Of a DNA stretch of 64,000 nt, positions 53,426 to 61,239 are shown piece by piece. The notes beneath the pieces are model-generated. The model saw nothing but the letters and a program-made list of their open reading frames with translations. It made no database searches and was not told the origin of the DNA. The position numbers and the translations under genes are program-made. This DNA comes from Billgrantia endophytica (GTDB lineage: Bacteria; Pseudomonadota; Gammaproteobacteria; Pseudomonadales; Halomonadaceae), in contig NZ_PNRF01000028.1 in assembly GCF_002879615.1 (NCBI RefSeq), forward strand, positions 1 to 64,000, in the 5' to 3' direction. The stretch's first letter is position 1. Every line of letters begins with the position of its first letter.

Positions 53426-53665
53426 ATGGCAAAGAAGGCCTTCGATACCCTGCGCATCCTGGCGATTGCCAGCCAGGCGCTGGGCTTCGTTCTGATCATG
53501 ACCCTGGAGACCCTGTTGGGTAATGCGGCCAGGCCCTGGCAGGGCTTGACCCTGGCCGTGATGGTGCTCTGCGCGCTGGTGCTGGCGGTGGCCCGTCTCT
53601 ACCGGCGCAACAAGGCGCGCAAGCTACTGGACCGACGGCTCGCAGACGACGATGACGAGGCCTGA
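53426..53665 (+). CDS. Small two-helix membrane protein, unknown function
   Basis: 79-aa protein starting MAKKAFDTLRILAIASQALGF (SD GCGGGAG). It has two hydrophobic segments (about 8-28 and 38-55) followed by a strongly basic stretch (RLYRRNKARKLLDRR) and an acidic end (DDDDEA). By the positive-inside rule both ends should be cytoplasmic. Its 3' end overlaps the PLD lipoprotein gene by 14 nt, so they are probably translated in a coupled way. I do not recognise a family. It could be a partner or a topological helper of the downstream enzyme. Confidence 0.7.
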   Translation: MAKKAFDTLRILAIASQALGFVLIMTLETLLGNAARPWQGLTLAVMVLCALVLAVARLYRRNKARKLLDRRLADDDDEA

Positions 53666-55232
53666 GGTCCGGTGGCCTGCGTGCGTGCGACGCCTGCTTG
53701 CGGTTCTGGCCCTGGCAGCGGCCGTTCTGCTGGCCGGCTGCGCCGGCTCTCCGGTAGCGCGCGGGCACGGCGTGATGCTGACTCCGGCGGAGATCGAGGC
53801 GACATGGCTGGGGCAGTGGGCGTCACTGAGTGCCGAGGCGCACGATGGCCAGAGTGGTTTCGCGCTGCTTTCCAGTGGCCAGGACGCCTTCACGTTACGG
53901 GTGCTGCTCAGCGAGCAGGCCGACCGACGACTGGACGTCCAGACCTATCTGATGGGCGACGGCCTGACCACGTGGGCCTTGCTGCAACGCCTGTTGAACG
54001 CAGCCGAGCGAGGGGTCCAGGTGCGGCTGATGATCGACGACATCGGTGCGGTGGGCCAGGGACGTCGCCTGGCGGCGCTGAATAGCCACCCGAACATCCA
54101 GGTCCGGGTCTACAACCCCACCACCATCGGACGAGGCCACTTGACGACACGGGTCCTGGCATCGGTTCCCCAGGCGGGGCGACAGCACCGACGCATGCAC
54201 AACAAGCTCTGGATCACCGATGGGGCGGTAGCCATCGTGGGCGGCCGTAATCTCGGCGATGAATACTACAGCGCCAGTGAGCCGCGCAACTTTACCGACC
54301 TCGACCTGATGATGATCGGGCCCGTGGTCGAGTCGCTCTCCCGAAGCTTCGAACTGTACTGGAATCACGGACTGGCCCAGCCGGTGGAGCGATACCACCA
54401 GGCCGACGCCAATGCCTGGGAAGCACTGCATGCCGCGCTGACCGAGCGGCTGAGCGAGCACGCCGACTCGCCCTATTTTTCCGACCTTCGCGAACGTTAT
54501 GCCGACGCCGAGCGGGGTTCCCTGGTCGGCGAACTGCACTGGGGGGAGGGCGTGGCGCTGTGGGATCCCCCCGGCAAGCCGGCCTGGCCTGGCCGACCTC
54601 CGCTGGCCCGCACCATGGCCGGCGAGCTGCTGGCGCGGGTGGGTGAGCCTGCCAGGCGCCTGGTAGTGGTCTCCGCCTACTTCGTGCCCGGCAGGAATGG
54701 TACGAGCCTGCTGCGTGCCCTGGCGGAGGCGGGTGTCGAGGTGGAGATCATCACCAACTCCCTGGAGGCGACCGACGTACCGGTGGCCCATGGCGCCTAT
54801 CAGCCGCGTCGCTCAGCGCTCCTGGACAGCGGCATCGTACTGCACGAACTGCGGGCCGAGGAGGATGCCGGCAGTGAGACCGCCGTGAGCGTGCGGGCCT
54901 CGGCCTCGGCACTGCATATCAAGGCGCTGGGCATCGACGACGATCGGGTATTCGTGGGGTCGGCCAATGCCGACCCACGCTCCGTCTGGTGGAACACCGA
55001 GGTTGGCGTCCTGGCACGCAGCGAGAGCCTGGCCGCCGAGTTCCAGGCGCTGGTCGAGCTGGGCCAGAGCCCGGCGCTGAGCTATCGGGTAGGGCGCCTG
55101 GAGGATGGAGGGCTCTACTGGGAAGCCAATAGCCTGGGTGAGTCGGTACGCCTGACTCGCGAGCCCGGCAGCCTGTTTCGCCACATCGGCGCGCGGGTGG
55201 GCCGCTTGCTTTGGCTGGAACCCTGGCTCTAG
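53652..55232 (+). CDS. Phospholipase D-family lipoprotein, cardiolipin synthase C-like
   Basis: 526-aa periplasm-facing enzyme. The signal peptide ends in the lipobox LLAGC with Cys30 as lipidation site. Two HKD motifs are complete: His183-x-Lys185-x4-Asp190 (HNKLWITD, then GGRNLGDEY) and His422-x-Lys424-x4-Asp429 (HIKALGID, then GSANADPRS). This layout matches E. coli ClsC (YmdC), which makes cardiolipin from phosphatidylethanolamine and phosphatidylglycerol. E. coli ClsC works best with YmdB; no YmdB is here, only the overlapping 79-aa membrane protein. Other PLD activities on lipids are possible. Confidence 0.85.
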   Translation: MTRPEVRWPACVRRLLAVLALAAAVLLAGCAGSPVARGHGVMLTPAEIEATWLGQWASLSAEAHDGQSGFALLSSGQDAFTLRVLLSEQADRRLDVQTYLMGDGLTTWALLQRLLNAAERGVQVRLMIDDIGAVGQGRRLAALNSHPNIQVRVYNPTTIGRGHLTTRVLASVPQAGRQHRRMHNKLWITDGAVAIVGGRNLGDEYYSASEPRNFTDLDLMMIGPVVESLSRSFELYWNHGLAQPVERYHQADANAWEALHAALTERLSEHADSPYFSDLRERYADAERGSLVGELHWGEGVALWDPPGKPAWPGRPPLARTMAGELLARVGEPARRLVVVSAYFVPGRNGTSLLRALAEAGVEVEIITNSLEATDVPVAHGAYQPRRSALLDSGIVLHELRAEEDAGSETAVSVRASASALHIKALGIDDDRVFVGSANADPRSVWWNTEVGVLARSESLAAEFQALVELGQSPALSYRVGRLEDGGLYWEANSLGESVRLTREPGSLFRHIGARVGRLLWLEPWL

Positions 55233-55302
55233 CACCATATGGAGGGCACACGAGGCCTTGGCATAACCGCCCTGGCACGACCGCCAGGCGCCGGGCGGCT
55301 CG

Positions 55303-55848
55303 CTACTCGCTCCGAGGCTGTTGTCGATGCCGTAGCCGGTGGGTCTGCCCAGGGCTGTTCGTCGTTTTCTCGCCTGCCACCACCGTGTTGCGCCCCGCGC
55401 GCTTGGCGCGATACAGGCCTTCCATGTCATCGCCCGGCAGGTACTGGGTGATGCCCAGGCTGATGGTGATCGACAGCCCCTGGAGCCGGGTGTCGGCCAC
55501 CAGCTGACGCAGCCGTTCGGCAAACACGGCGGCTCCCTTCAAGGAGGTGTCATGGAGCAGGATGGTGAACTCCTCTCCACCCCAGCGTGACAACAGGTCC
55601 GTACTTCTCAAGCTGCGCCCGACCAGTTTCGCCAGGCGCTTGAGAATGATGTCCCCGGTGTCGTGGCCGTGCAGATCATTGACTGCCTTGACATGGTCGA
55701 TATCGAAGATCAGCAGCGAAAACGTATCGCCGCTGCGTTCGGCCTGGAGGATGGCCGCCAGGGGACGACGGAGCCTTCGAGGGGCCTGCGCGGGTGACGG
55801 CTGGAGCCTATCTGTCGCCCAGCGCTGCCAGCAACACAAAACGGCCAC
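55303..55848 (-). pseudogene. Truncated GGDEF-domain fragment
   Basis: 181-aa frame containing a partial diguanylate cyclase domain. FDIDHVKAVND, an RSTD inhibitory-site match and the GGEEF active loop are present, as is YRAKRAGRN. The N-terminal DxLTGLxNRR block is not recognisable in any frame. About ten residues normally lying before LYRAK are missing (reads DDMEGLYRAK). There is no sensor or membrane segment. The only start, a GTG, lies inside the hairpin of the tRNA-Pro terminator, with no SD. Most likely the tail of a former larger gene, possibly not translated. A short functional cyclase is less likely. Confidence 0.65.
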
Positions 55849-55874
55849 CGCGATGATTCGCTAAGTGGCCGTTT
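55838..55874 (-). terminator. Rho-independent terminator of tRNA-Pro
   Basis: On the minus strand AAACGGCCAC (complement of 55865-55874) pairs with GTGGCCGTTT (complement of 55838-55847), followed by TGTG. It lies about 14 nt after the tRNA 3' end. Confidence 0.75.
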
Positions 55875-55887
55875 CATATGTTCTTTT

Positions 55888-55964
55888 TGGTCGGAGTAGC
55901 AGGATTCGAACCTACGACCTCTGCCTCCCGAAGGCAGCGCTCTACCAAGCTGAGCTATACTCCG
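55888..55964 (-). tRNA. tRNA-Pro (CGG)
   Basis: The acceptor CGGAGTA (from 55964) pairs with TACTCCG, discriminator A, encoded CCA (complement of 55888-55890). The anticodon loop TTCGGGA gives CGG (complement of 55928-55930). The T-arm GGTTCGAATCC is canonical. It has a terminator at once downstream. No duplicated 3' end (attR-like) was seen in the neighbouring sequence. Confidence 0.96.
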
Positions 55965-56074
55965 ATACTTGCCGGTTTTCAGCCGGTTTTCACTGTGCTG
56001 CCAGGCTCTTGGCGCCCGACGAGATCGGCATTATACGCAATTGCCTTGTGCTTGCAAGCCCCGGCGGCATGACC

Positions 56075-57076
56075 TCAGGTCTGCCGATCCACCGCCAGGC
56101 GAGCCAGTTCGGCCATGCTGTCTCGGTAGCGGCTGGCCGGCAGGGCATCGAGCTGCTCCAGGGCCTTGGCGGACATTTCCTCGGCCCGGGCGCGGGTGTA
56201 GTCCAGTGCGCCGGTATCGCGAACGATGGTCATCACCTCGTCAAGGTGGTCGAGGCCGCCCTGGCGGATGGCCTGGCGAATCGCCCTGGCCTGCTCGGGT
56301 GTGCCGGCGGACATGGCCTGGATAAGGGGCAGGGTCGGCTTGCCTTCGGCCAGGTCATCGCCCACGTTCTTGCCCATGGCGTCGGCGTCGCCCTGGTAGT
56401 CGAGCAGGTCGTCGATCAACTGGAAGGCCATGCCCAGGTAACGGCCGTAATGCTGCAGGGCGGCTTCCTGCTGGGGGTCGGCCTCGGCAATGATCGCGCC
56501 ACTGTGCGATGCCGCCTCGAAGAGCATGGCGGTCTTGCCCTGAATCGTCTCGAAGTAGGTGGCCTCGTCAATGTCAGGGTTGCCCACATTGGTCAGTTGC
56601 TGCACCTCGCCTTCCGCGATCACGCAGGTAGCCCCCGAGAGCACGTCCATGATTCTCAGCGAGCCGATTTCCACCATCATCTGGAAGGAGCGGGAATACA
56701 GGTAGTCGCCCACCAGCACCGAGGGGGCGTTGCCCCAGGCATCGTTGGCGGTGGCCTTGCCGCGGCGCATATGGGATTCGTCCACCACGTCGTCGTGCAG
56801 CAGGGTCGAGGTGTGCATGAACTCGATCAGTGTGGCCAGCGAGATGTGCTTGTCGCCTTCATACCCCAGAGACCGGGCGGCCAGCAGCACCAGCAATGGG
56901 CGAAGCCGCTTGCCGCCGCTGGCGATGATGTACTGCCCGATGGTTTCCACCAGCGGCACGCGCGAGGCGAGTTGGGTCATGATGGTGCGGTTGACCGCGG
57001 CAAAATCCTCGGCAACCGCGGCATGAAGCGACGAGGCGGTGCTGGCTTTCGAATTCGAAGAGGCGTTGGCAGGCAT
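56075..57076 (-). CDS. ispB: Octaprenyl/polyprenyl diphosphate synthase
   Basis: Makes the long isoprenoid side chain of ubiquinone from farnesyl diphosphate and IPP. The 333-aa protein (ATG 57076; an in-frame GTG at 57109 is also possible, both with poor SD) has the first aspartate-rich motif LLHDDVVDE and second FQLIDDLLDY. GGKRLRP binds IPP, and GDDLAEGKPTLPL is also conserved. A Ser/Ala-rich N-terminal extension of about 15-20 residues precedes the conserved part. It is divergent from rplU, the standard arrangement in gammaproteobacteria. Chain length (8 or 9 units) is not decided by sequence. Confidence 0.95.
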   Translation of the reverse strand: MPANASSNSKASTASSLHAAVAEDFAAVNRTIMTQLASRVPLVETIGQYIIASGGKRLRPLLVLLAARSLGYEGDKHISLATLIEFMHTSTLLHDDVVDESHMRRGKATANDAWGNAPSVLVGDYLYSRSFQMMVEIGSLRIMDVLSGATCVIAEGEVQQLTNVGNPDIDEATYFETIQGKTAMLFEAASHSGAIIAEADPQQEAALQHYGRYLGMAFQLIDDLLDYQGDADAMGKNVGDDLAEGKPTLPLIQAMSAGTPEQARAIRQAIRQGGLDHLDEVMTIVRDTGALDYTRARAEEMSAKALEQLDALPASRYRDSMAELARLAVDRQT

Positions 57077-57225
57077 GGAGTCGTTGTCATCAAGCAGTTG
57101 GGCCGGCACGCCGGAGACGTCGCCTGTGGCCTTGGGTTGCAGGCCATGCTATGGGCCCCCCATGGGGGCGTCAAGCGGCGTCACGAGCCGCCGCTACGCA
57201 GTGTGAAAGACAGTCGTGCTGCGAC

Positions 57226-57254
57226 TTGAACGCCTTGCTGGCTACGGTTATAAT
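57226..57254 (+). promoter_or_regulatory. Sigma70 promoter of rplU-rpmA
   Basis: TTGAAC (57226-57231), a 17-bp spacer and TATAAT (57249-57254), followed by a GC-rich discriminator. The leader to rplU is about 100 nt. The 284-bp gap between ispB and rplU holds no other clear element. Confidence 0.85.
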
Positions 57255-57360
57255 GCGCGGCCCACTCATCCCGCTCCCTGTCAGATGGCTGCCGAAAGGG
57301 GCGCCACTCGAAGCAGGCCGATGAAGAGCCAACCCCGATGAGTTCTGGAGAGACACGCAC

Positions 57361-57672
57361 ATGTACGCAGTAATCAAGAGCGGTGGCAAGCAGTACCGCG
57401 TTCAGGAAGGCCAGACTCTCAAGCTCGAGAAGCTGGAAGTGCCGACTGGCGAAACCGTCGAATTCGATCAGGTGCTGCTGGTTGCCGATGGCGAGAACGT
57501 CACGGTTGGCGCACCGCTGGTTGACGGCGCCAAGGTGGCGGCCGAGATCGTTTCCCACGGTCGTGGTGACAAGGTGACCATCATCAAGTTCCGTCGCCGC
57601 AAGCACAGCATGAAGCGTCAGGGCCACCGTCAGTGGTTTACTGAAGTCAAGATCACCGGGATCTCCGCGTAA
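57361..57672 (+). CDS. rplU: 50S ribosomal protein L21
   Basis: 50S protein that binds 23S rRNA with L20. The 103-aa protein begins [20 protein letters not shown] and ends with the basic block [20 protein letters not shown], followed by VKITGI. Same length as E. coli L21. SD TGGAGAG precedes the ATG. rpmA follows after 59 bp. Confidence 0.97.
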   Translation: MYAVIKSGGKQYRVQEGQTLKLEKLEVPTGETVEFDQVLLVADGENVTVGAPLVDGAKVAAEIVSHGRGDKVTIIKFRRRKHSMKRQGHRQWFTEVKITGISA

Positions 57673-57731
57673 GGGCACCCGCGCTAGCGGATTGTTCTGC
57701 GAGATACCCCTGAACGAGCGAGGACTTTGCA

Positions 57732-57989
57732 ATGGCTCATAAGAAGGCAGCCGGCTCTACCCGTAACGGCCGCGATTCAGAATCCAAACGCCTTGGCGTC
57801 AAGTTGTTCGGTGGCCAGGCCGTGACCGCCGGCAACATCATCGTGCGTCAGCGTGGCACCAAGTTTCACGCCGGCACCGGTGTCGGCCTCGGCCGCGATC
57901 ACACCCTGTTCGCACTGAGCGACGGTGTGGTCAAGTTCGAGACCAAGGGTCCGAAAAACCGCAAGTTCGTCAGCGTCGTCTCTGCCTGA
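57732..57989 (+). CDS. rpmA: 50S ribosomal protein L27
   Basis: Its N-terminus reaches the peptidyl-transferase centre. The 85-aa protein begins [20 protein letters not shown] without the cleavable extension found in Firmicutes. [21 protein letters not shown] is the conserved core. SD CGAGGA precedes the ATG. A terminator follows, so obg may have its own promoter or depend on readthrough. Confidence 0.97.
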   Translation: MAHKKAAGSTRNGRDSESKRLGVKLFGGQAVTAGNIIVRQRGTKFHAGTGVGLGRDHTLFALSDGVVKFETKGPKNRKFVSVVSA

Positions 57990-58011
57990 GACCGCACGAA
58001 CCGGTAGTAGG

Positions 58012-58038
58012 AAGGCCCCGCCAAGGCGGGGCCTTCTT
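58012..58038 (+). terminator. Rho-independent terminator after rpmA
   Basis: AAGGCCCCGCC (58012-58022) pairs with GGCGGGGCCTT (58025-58035), then CTTG. The T-tract is short, so some readthrough into obg is likely. Confidence 0.75.
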
Positions 58039-58073
58039 GTATCATGACGGCAGATGCCGTCGGGAGAGCAACG

Positions 58074-59261
58074 ATGCAGTTCGTCGACGAAGCCTCGATC
58101 ATCGTGGAGGCGGGCAGGGGTGGCAGTGGCTGCCTGAGCTTCCGCCGCGAGAAATACGTGCCCAAGGGTGGCCCCGATGGCGGCGACGGCGGGCATGGCG
58201 GCAGCGTCTACCTGGTGGGCGACGATTCCCTCAACACCCTGATCGACTTCAAGTTCCAGCGCTTCTACCAGGCCGAGAACGGCCGGCCGGGGCAGGGACG
58301 CCAGATGAGTGGCCGTGCCGGTAACGACCTGGTGGTCAAGGTGCCCGTGGGCACCACGGTGATCGACGAGGACACCCTGGAGGTGATCGTCGATATCACC
58401 GAGATCGGCCAGCAGGTGCTGGTGGCCCAGGGCGGCCGGCGTGGCCTCGGTAATATCCACTTCAAGTCCTCCACCAACCGGGCACCGCGCAAGACGACGC
58501 CGGGAACGGAAGGTGAACGGCGCAACCTGCGCCTGGAAATGAAGGTCATGGCCGACGTGGGGCTGCTCGGCATGCCCAATGCCGGCAAGTCGACGCTGAT
58601 CCGGGCGGTATCCGCGGCGAAGCCCAAGGTGGCCAACTACCCCTTCACGACGCTGGTGCCGAACCTGGGCGTGGTGAAGCTGGGCCACCATGAGCATTTC
58701 GTGATGGCCGACGTGCCGGGCCTGATCGAAGGCGCTTCCGATGGCGCCGGCCTCGGGCTGCGTTTCCTCAAGCACCTGACGCGTACCCGGCTGCTGTTCC
58801 ACGTGGTGGATGTGGCTCCGTTCGATGCGTCCGATCCGGTGGAAGCCGCTCGGGCCATCGCGCTCGAGCTCAAGACATTCTCGCCGACCCTGGCCGAGCG
58901 GCCGCGCTGGCTGGTGATCAACAAGCTCGATCTGCTACCCGGCGACGAGCATGAAGCCAGGGTCCAGGCCATCGTCGACGGCCTGGGCTGGGAAGGGCCG
59001 GTCTTCCGCATCTCGGCGATCAGCGGCGAAGGCACCGATGCCCTGGTTCAGGCGGCGCATCGCTGGCTGACCGATCAGCGCCGTCTCGAACACGAGGACG
59101 AAGCGGCCGCCGAGCGTGAGCGCGACATGCGTGCCCGTATGGAAGCCGAGTCGGTGGCGCGCACCGAGGCGCGGCTGGGTCGCAGGCGTAAGCCGCGCGA
59201 CGAACATGACGACGATTTCGATGATGATGATTACGATGTCGAGGTCGAATACGCTCCTTGA
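58074..59261 (+). CDS. obg: GTPase Obg/CgtA
   Basis: Essential ribosome-assembly and stress GTPase. ATG 58074 (SD CGGGAGAG) gives 395 aa beginning [23 protein letters not shown]. The glycine-rich Obg fold (about 1-158) comes first. The G domain has G1 [10 protein letters not shown]3 [16 protein letters not shown] and G4 NKLD. It ends in an acidic, disordered tail ([18 protein letters not shown]). The frame is open 30 bp upstream but the chosen start fits the family. It continues the rplU-rpmA-obg order. Confidence 0.97.
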   Translation: MQFVDEASIIVEAGRGGSGCLSFRREKYVPKGGPDGGDGGHGGSVYLVGDDSLNTLIDFKFQRFYQAENGRPGQGRQMSGRAGNDLVVKVPVGTTVIDEDTLEVIVDITEIGQQVLVAQGGRRGLGNIHFKSSTNRAPRKTTPGTEGERRNLRLEMKVMADVGLLGMPNAGKSTLIRAVSAAKPKVANYPFTTLVPNLGVVKLGHHEHFVMADVPGLIEGASDGAGLGLRFLKHLTRTRLLFHVVDVAPFDASDPVEAARAIALELKTFSPTLAERPRWLVINKLDLLPGDEHEARVQAIVDGLGWEGPVFRISAISGEGTDALVQAAHRWLTDQRRLEHEDEAAAERERDMRARMEAESVARTEARLGRRRKPRDEHDDDFDDDDYDVEVEYAP

Positions 59262-59295
59262 GGTAACAATTGGCTGCGCTCGGCCATACAGCGTT

Positions 59296-59353
59296 AAAAA
59301 TTGACTTAGAATACTCATTTACAGCTTGTAACTCCGTTTCTTCGTCAATTTTT
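59296..59353. repeat. Inverted repeat in the AT-rich obg-proB gap
   Basis: AAAAATTGAC (59296-59305) and GTCAATTTTT (59344-59353), 38 bp apart, within a stretch clearly lower in GC than its surroundings. It could be a terminator-like hairpin for obg, a regulator site for proB, or contain the proB promoter (TTGACT lies in it). No choice can be made by eye. Confidence 0.5.
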
Positions 59354-59420
59354 GCCTTGTCTGGCCTTCGCGCGCTCAGTTGCGCTGACGTGACTGATTT
59401 GCTGGATGGGAGAGCAGGGT

Positions 59421-60554
59421 GTGAACGAGCGAGTACCGGGTCGTGATGCGCTGCGTGGCGCGCGCCGTGTCGTGGTGAAGATCGGCAGCGCGCTGCTGAC
59501 CAATGACGGCCGTGGCCTCGACGAGACGGCCATTGGCGACTGGGTTGATCAGATCGCCGAGCTGCATCGTCGTGGCATCGAGGTGGTGCTGGTCTCCTCC
59601 GGTGCGGTAGCGGCCGGCATGGTTCGGCTGGGCTGGCAGGTGCGCCCGTCGGCGGTGCACGAGCTGCAGGCCGCGGCGGCGGTGGGGCAGAATGGCTTGA
59701 CCGAGTGCTACGAGGGCCACTTTGCGCGCCATGGCCTGTTGACGGCTCAGGTACTGCTGACCCACGACGACCTTTCCAACCGCAAGCGCTACCTCAATGC
59801 CCGTTCGGCGCTGCGCACCCTGGTCGGCCTGGGGGTGGTGCCGGTCATCAACGAGAACGACACCGTTGTCACCGACGAGATCCGCTTCGGTGACAACGAT
59901 ACCCTGGGGGCCCTGGTCGCCAACCTGCTGGAAGCCGATGCGCTGGTGATCCTGACCGATCAGGAGGGGCTGTTCGATGCCGACCCGCGCCACAGTGCCT
60001 CGGCGCAATTAATCCACGAGGGACATGCCGATGACCCATCGTTCACCGCCATGGCCGGTGGCGGCGGGGCGCTGGGGCGTGGCGGCATGACCACCAAGGT
60101 GCAGGCGGCTCGCCTCGCGGCACGATCCGGCGCCTATACCGCGATTGCCAGCGGGCGTCAGCCTCACGTGTTGATCCGCCTGACCGAGGGGGAGCGCCTG
60201 GGTACGCTGCTCTGCCCGGAGCAGGCGCCCATGGCGGCGCGCAAGCGCTGGCTGGCCGGCCAGTTGCAGGTGCGTGGGACGCTGACGCTGGATGCCGGTG
60301 CGGTCAAGGTGCTGCGCGACAGCGGCTCCAGCCTGCTGGCGGTCGGGGTCAAGGCCGTCTCGGGAGGTTTCGTCCGCGGCGACATGGTCGTGTGTGTGGA
60401 CGAGCAGGGCGCTCGGGTGGCCAAGGGGCTGGTCAACTACGGCGCGGAGGATGCCGTCCAGCTCATGGGCAAGCCGAGTCATCGGATCGAGGCGATCCTG
60501 GGCTATATGGAGGCGCCGGAGCTGATCCACCGGGACAACCTGGTGGTACTTTGA
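59421..60554 (+). CDS. proB: Glutamate 5-kinase
   Basis: First enzyme of proline synthesis, forming gamma-glutamyl phosphate; feedback-inhibited by proline. GTG 59421 (SD GGAGAG, spacing about 6) gives 377 aa; an ATG 15 bp upstream is possible. The amino acid kinase domain (about 1-255) starts [37 protein letters not shown] and [21 protein letters not shown] are conserved. A C-terminal PUA domain (about 275-360) is present. The expected proA is not adjacent. In a halophile, proline supply would also serve osmotic balance, but no such control is visible. Confidence 0.96.
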   Translation: MNERVPGRDALRGARRVVVKIGSALLTNDGRGLDETAIGDWVDQIAELHRRGIEVVLVSSGAVAAGMVRLGWQVRPSAVHELQAAAAVGQNGLTECYEGHFARHGLLTAQVLLTHDDLSNRKRYLNARSALRTLVGLGVVPVINENDTVVTDEIRFGDNDTLGALVANLLEADALVILTDQEGLFDADPRHSASAQLIHEGHADDPSFTAMAGGGGALGRGGMTTKVQAARLAARSGAYTAIASGRQPHVLIRLTEGERLGTLLCPEQAPMAARKRWLAGQLQVRGTLTLDAGAVKVLRDSGSSLLAVGVKAVSGGFVRGDMVVCVDEQGARVAKGLVNYGAEDAVQLMGKPSHRIEAILGYMEAPELIHRDNLVVL

Positions 60555-60654
60555 GCCCCGCTTCCCCAGTAGCAAGGCGATGGACGGCATGATAGAATAT
60601 GCCATCCTCTCAGACACGGCCCGTCGACAACCTTCGCGTTGGCGGATGGCCAAG

Positions 60655-60684
60655 CCGGTTGGAAACGCTATTTTTCCAATCCGG
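60655..60684 (+). promoter_or_regulatory. Hairpin in the rpsT leader
   Basis: CCGGTTGGAAA (60655-60665) pairs with TTTCCAATCCGG (60673-60684) with one bulged T. It lies about 65 nt before the rpsT GTG. TAGAAT at 60593-60598 may be the -10 of the rpsT promoter; its -35 is poor. Confidence 0.5.
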
Positions 60685-60747
60685 ACAAATCGTTATCAAT
60701 GCCGCCGTATCGACACGGCGGCGTTCAAGTTTTCCAGGAGATAGTCA

Positions 60748-61014
60748 GTGGCGAACAGCAAGCAAGCCCGCAAGCGTGCCCGTCAGGCGGAAGGTCGTCG
60801 TGTTCTGAAGGCGAGCCAGCGTTCCATGGTGCGCACTTACCTCAAGCGTGTCATCAAGGCCATCCAGAGCGGTGACCACGCTCAGGCCATGAGCGAGTTC
60901 CAGCAGGCGCAGCCGGTCATCGACCGTATCGCCGACAAGGACGTGCTCTCCAAGAAGAAGGCCGCGCGCCTGAAGAGCCGCTTGAACAAGCGAATCAAGG
61001 CGCTGGCTGCGTAA
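60748..61014 (+). CDS. rpsT: 30S ribosomal protein S20
   Basis: Early 16S-binding protein at the bottom of the 30S body. It starts at a GTG behind a good SD (CAGGAGATAG). The 88-aa product begins MANSKQARKRARQAEGRRVLKASQRSMVRTY (two conserved blocks) and is helical and very basic. E. coli S20 starts with UUG and limits its own translation; the weak start codon here would fit similar control. Followed by terminators. Confidence 0.96.
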   Translation: MANSKQARKRARQAEGRRVLKASQRSMVRTYLKRVIKAIQSGDHAQAMSEFQQAQPVIDRIADKDVLSKKKAARLKSRLNKRIKALAA

Positions 61015-61078
61015 GCCGGGCGTTCAGGAGAGTCGCGACGCGGTTGCGCCAGTGCGCCCACGTTTCACGATATCTCGC

Positions 61079-61105
61079 AAAAAACCGGCCGCGGCCGGTT
61101 TTTTT
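61079..61105. terminator. Rho-independent terminator after rpsT
   Basis: The self-complementary core CCGGCCGCGGCCGG lies between A-run (61079-61084) and T-run (61099-61105), making a very stable bidirectional terminator. Confidence 0.92.
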
Positions 61106-61157
61106 GTGGCCCGCCCTCCATGGCGGCCACCCTGCGGGCCGTCGCCGGCGCGACGTC

Positions 61158-61181
61158 AAAAATCTCTTCCGGAGATTTTTT
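61158..61181. terminator. Second terminator-like hairpin before murJ
   Basis: AAAAATCTC (61158-61166) pairs with GAGATTTTT (61172-61180), loop TTCCG, with one more T. It is weaker than the hairpin 60 bp upstream. It could be a second terminator of rpsT, or part of the murJ leader (59 bp before the GTG). Confidence 0.6.
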
Positions 61182-61239
61182 GTGCCTGTTCCACAGTGGG
61201 TGACTCTCCATTGAGTGATTTTGCCGAGGAAGAGACAGC

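Noticed and set aside
55888..55964. tRNA-Pro as an integration (att) site
   Set aside because: No direct repeat of the tRNA 3' end and no integrase in the neighbourhood, although the GGDEF remnant next to it shows past rearrangement.
55865..57229. 454-aa plus-strand frame opposite tRNA-Pro and ispB
   Set aside because: It reads through a tRNA gene and mirrors ispB; ispB has complete aspartate-rich motifs.
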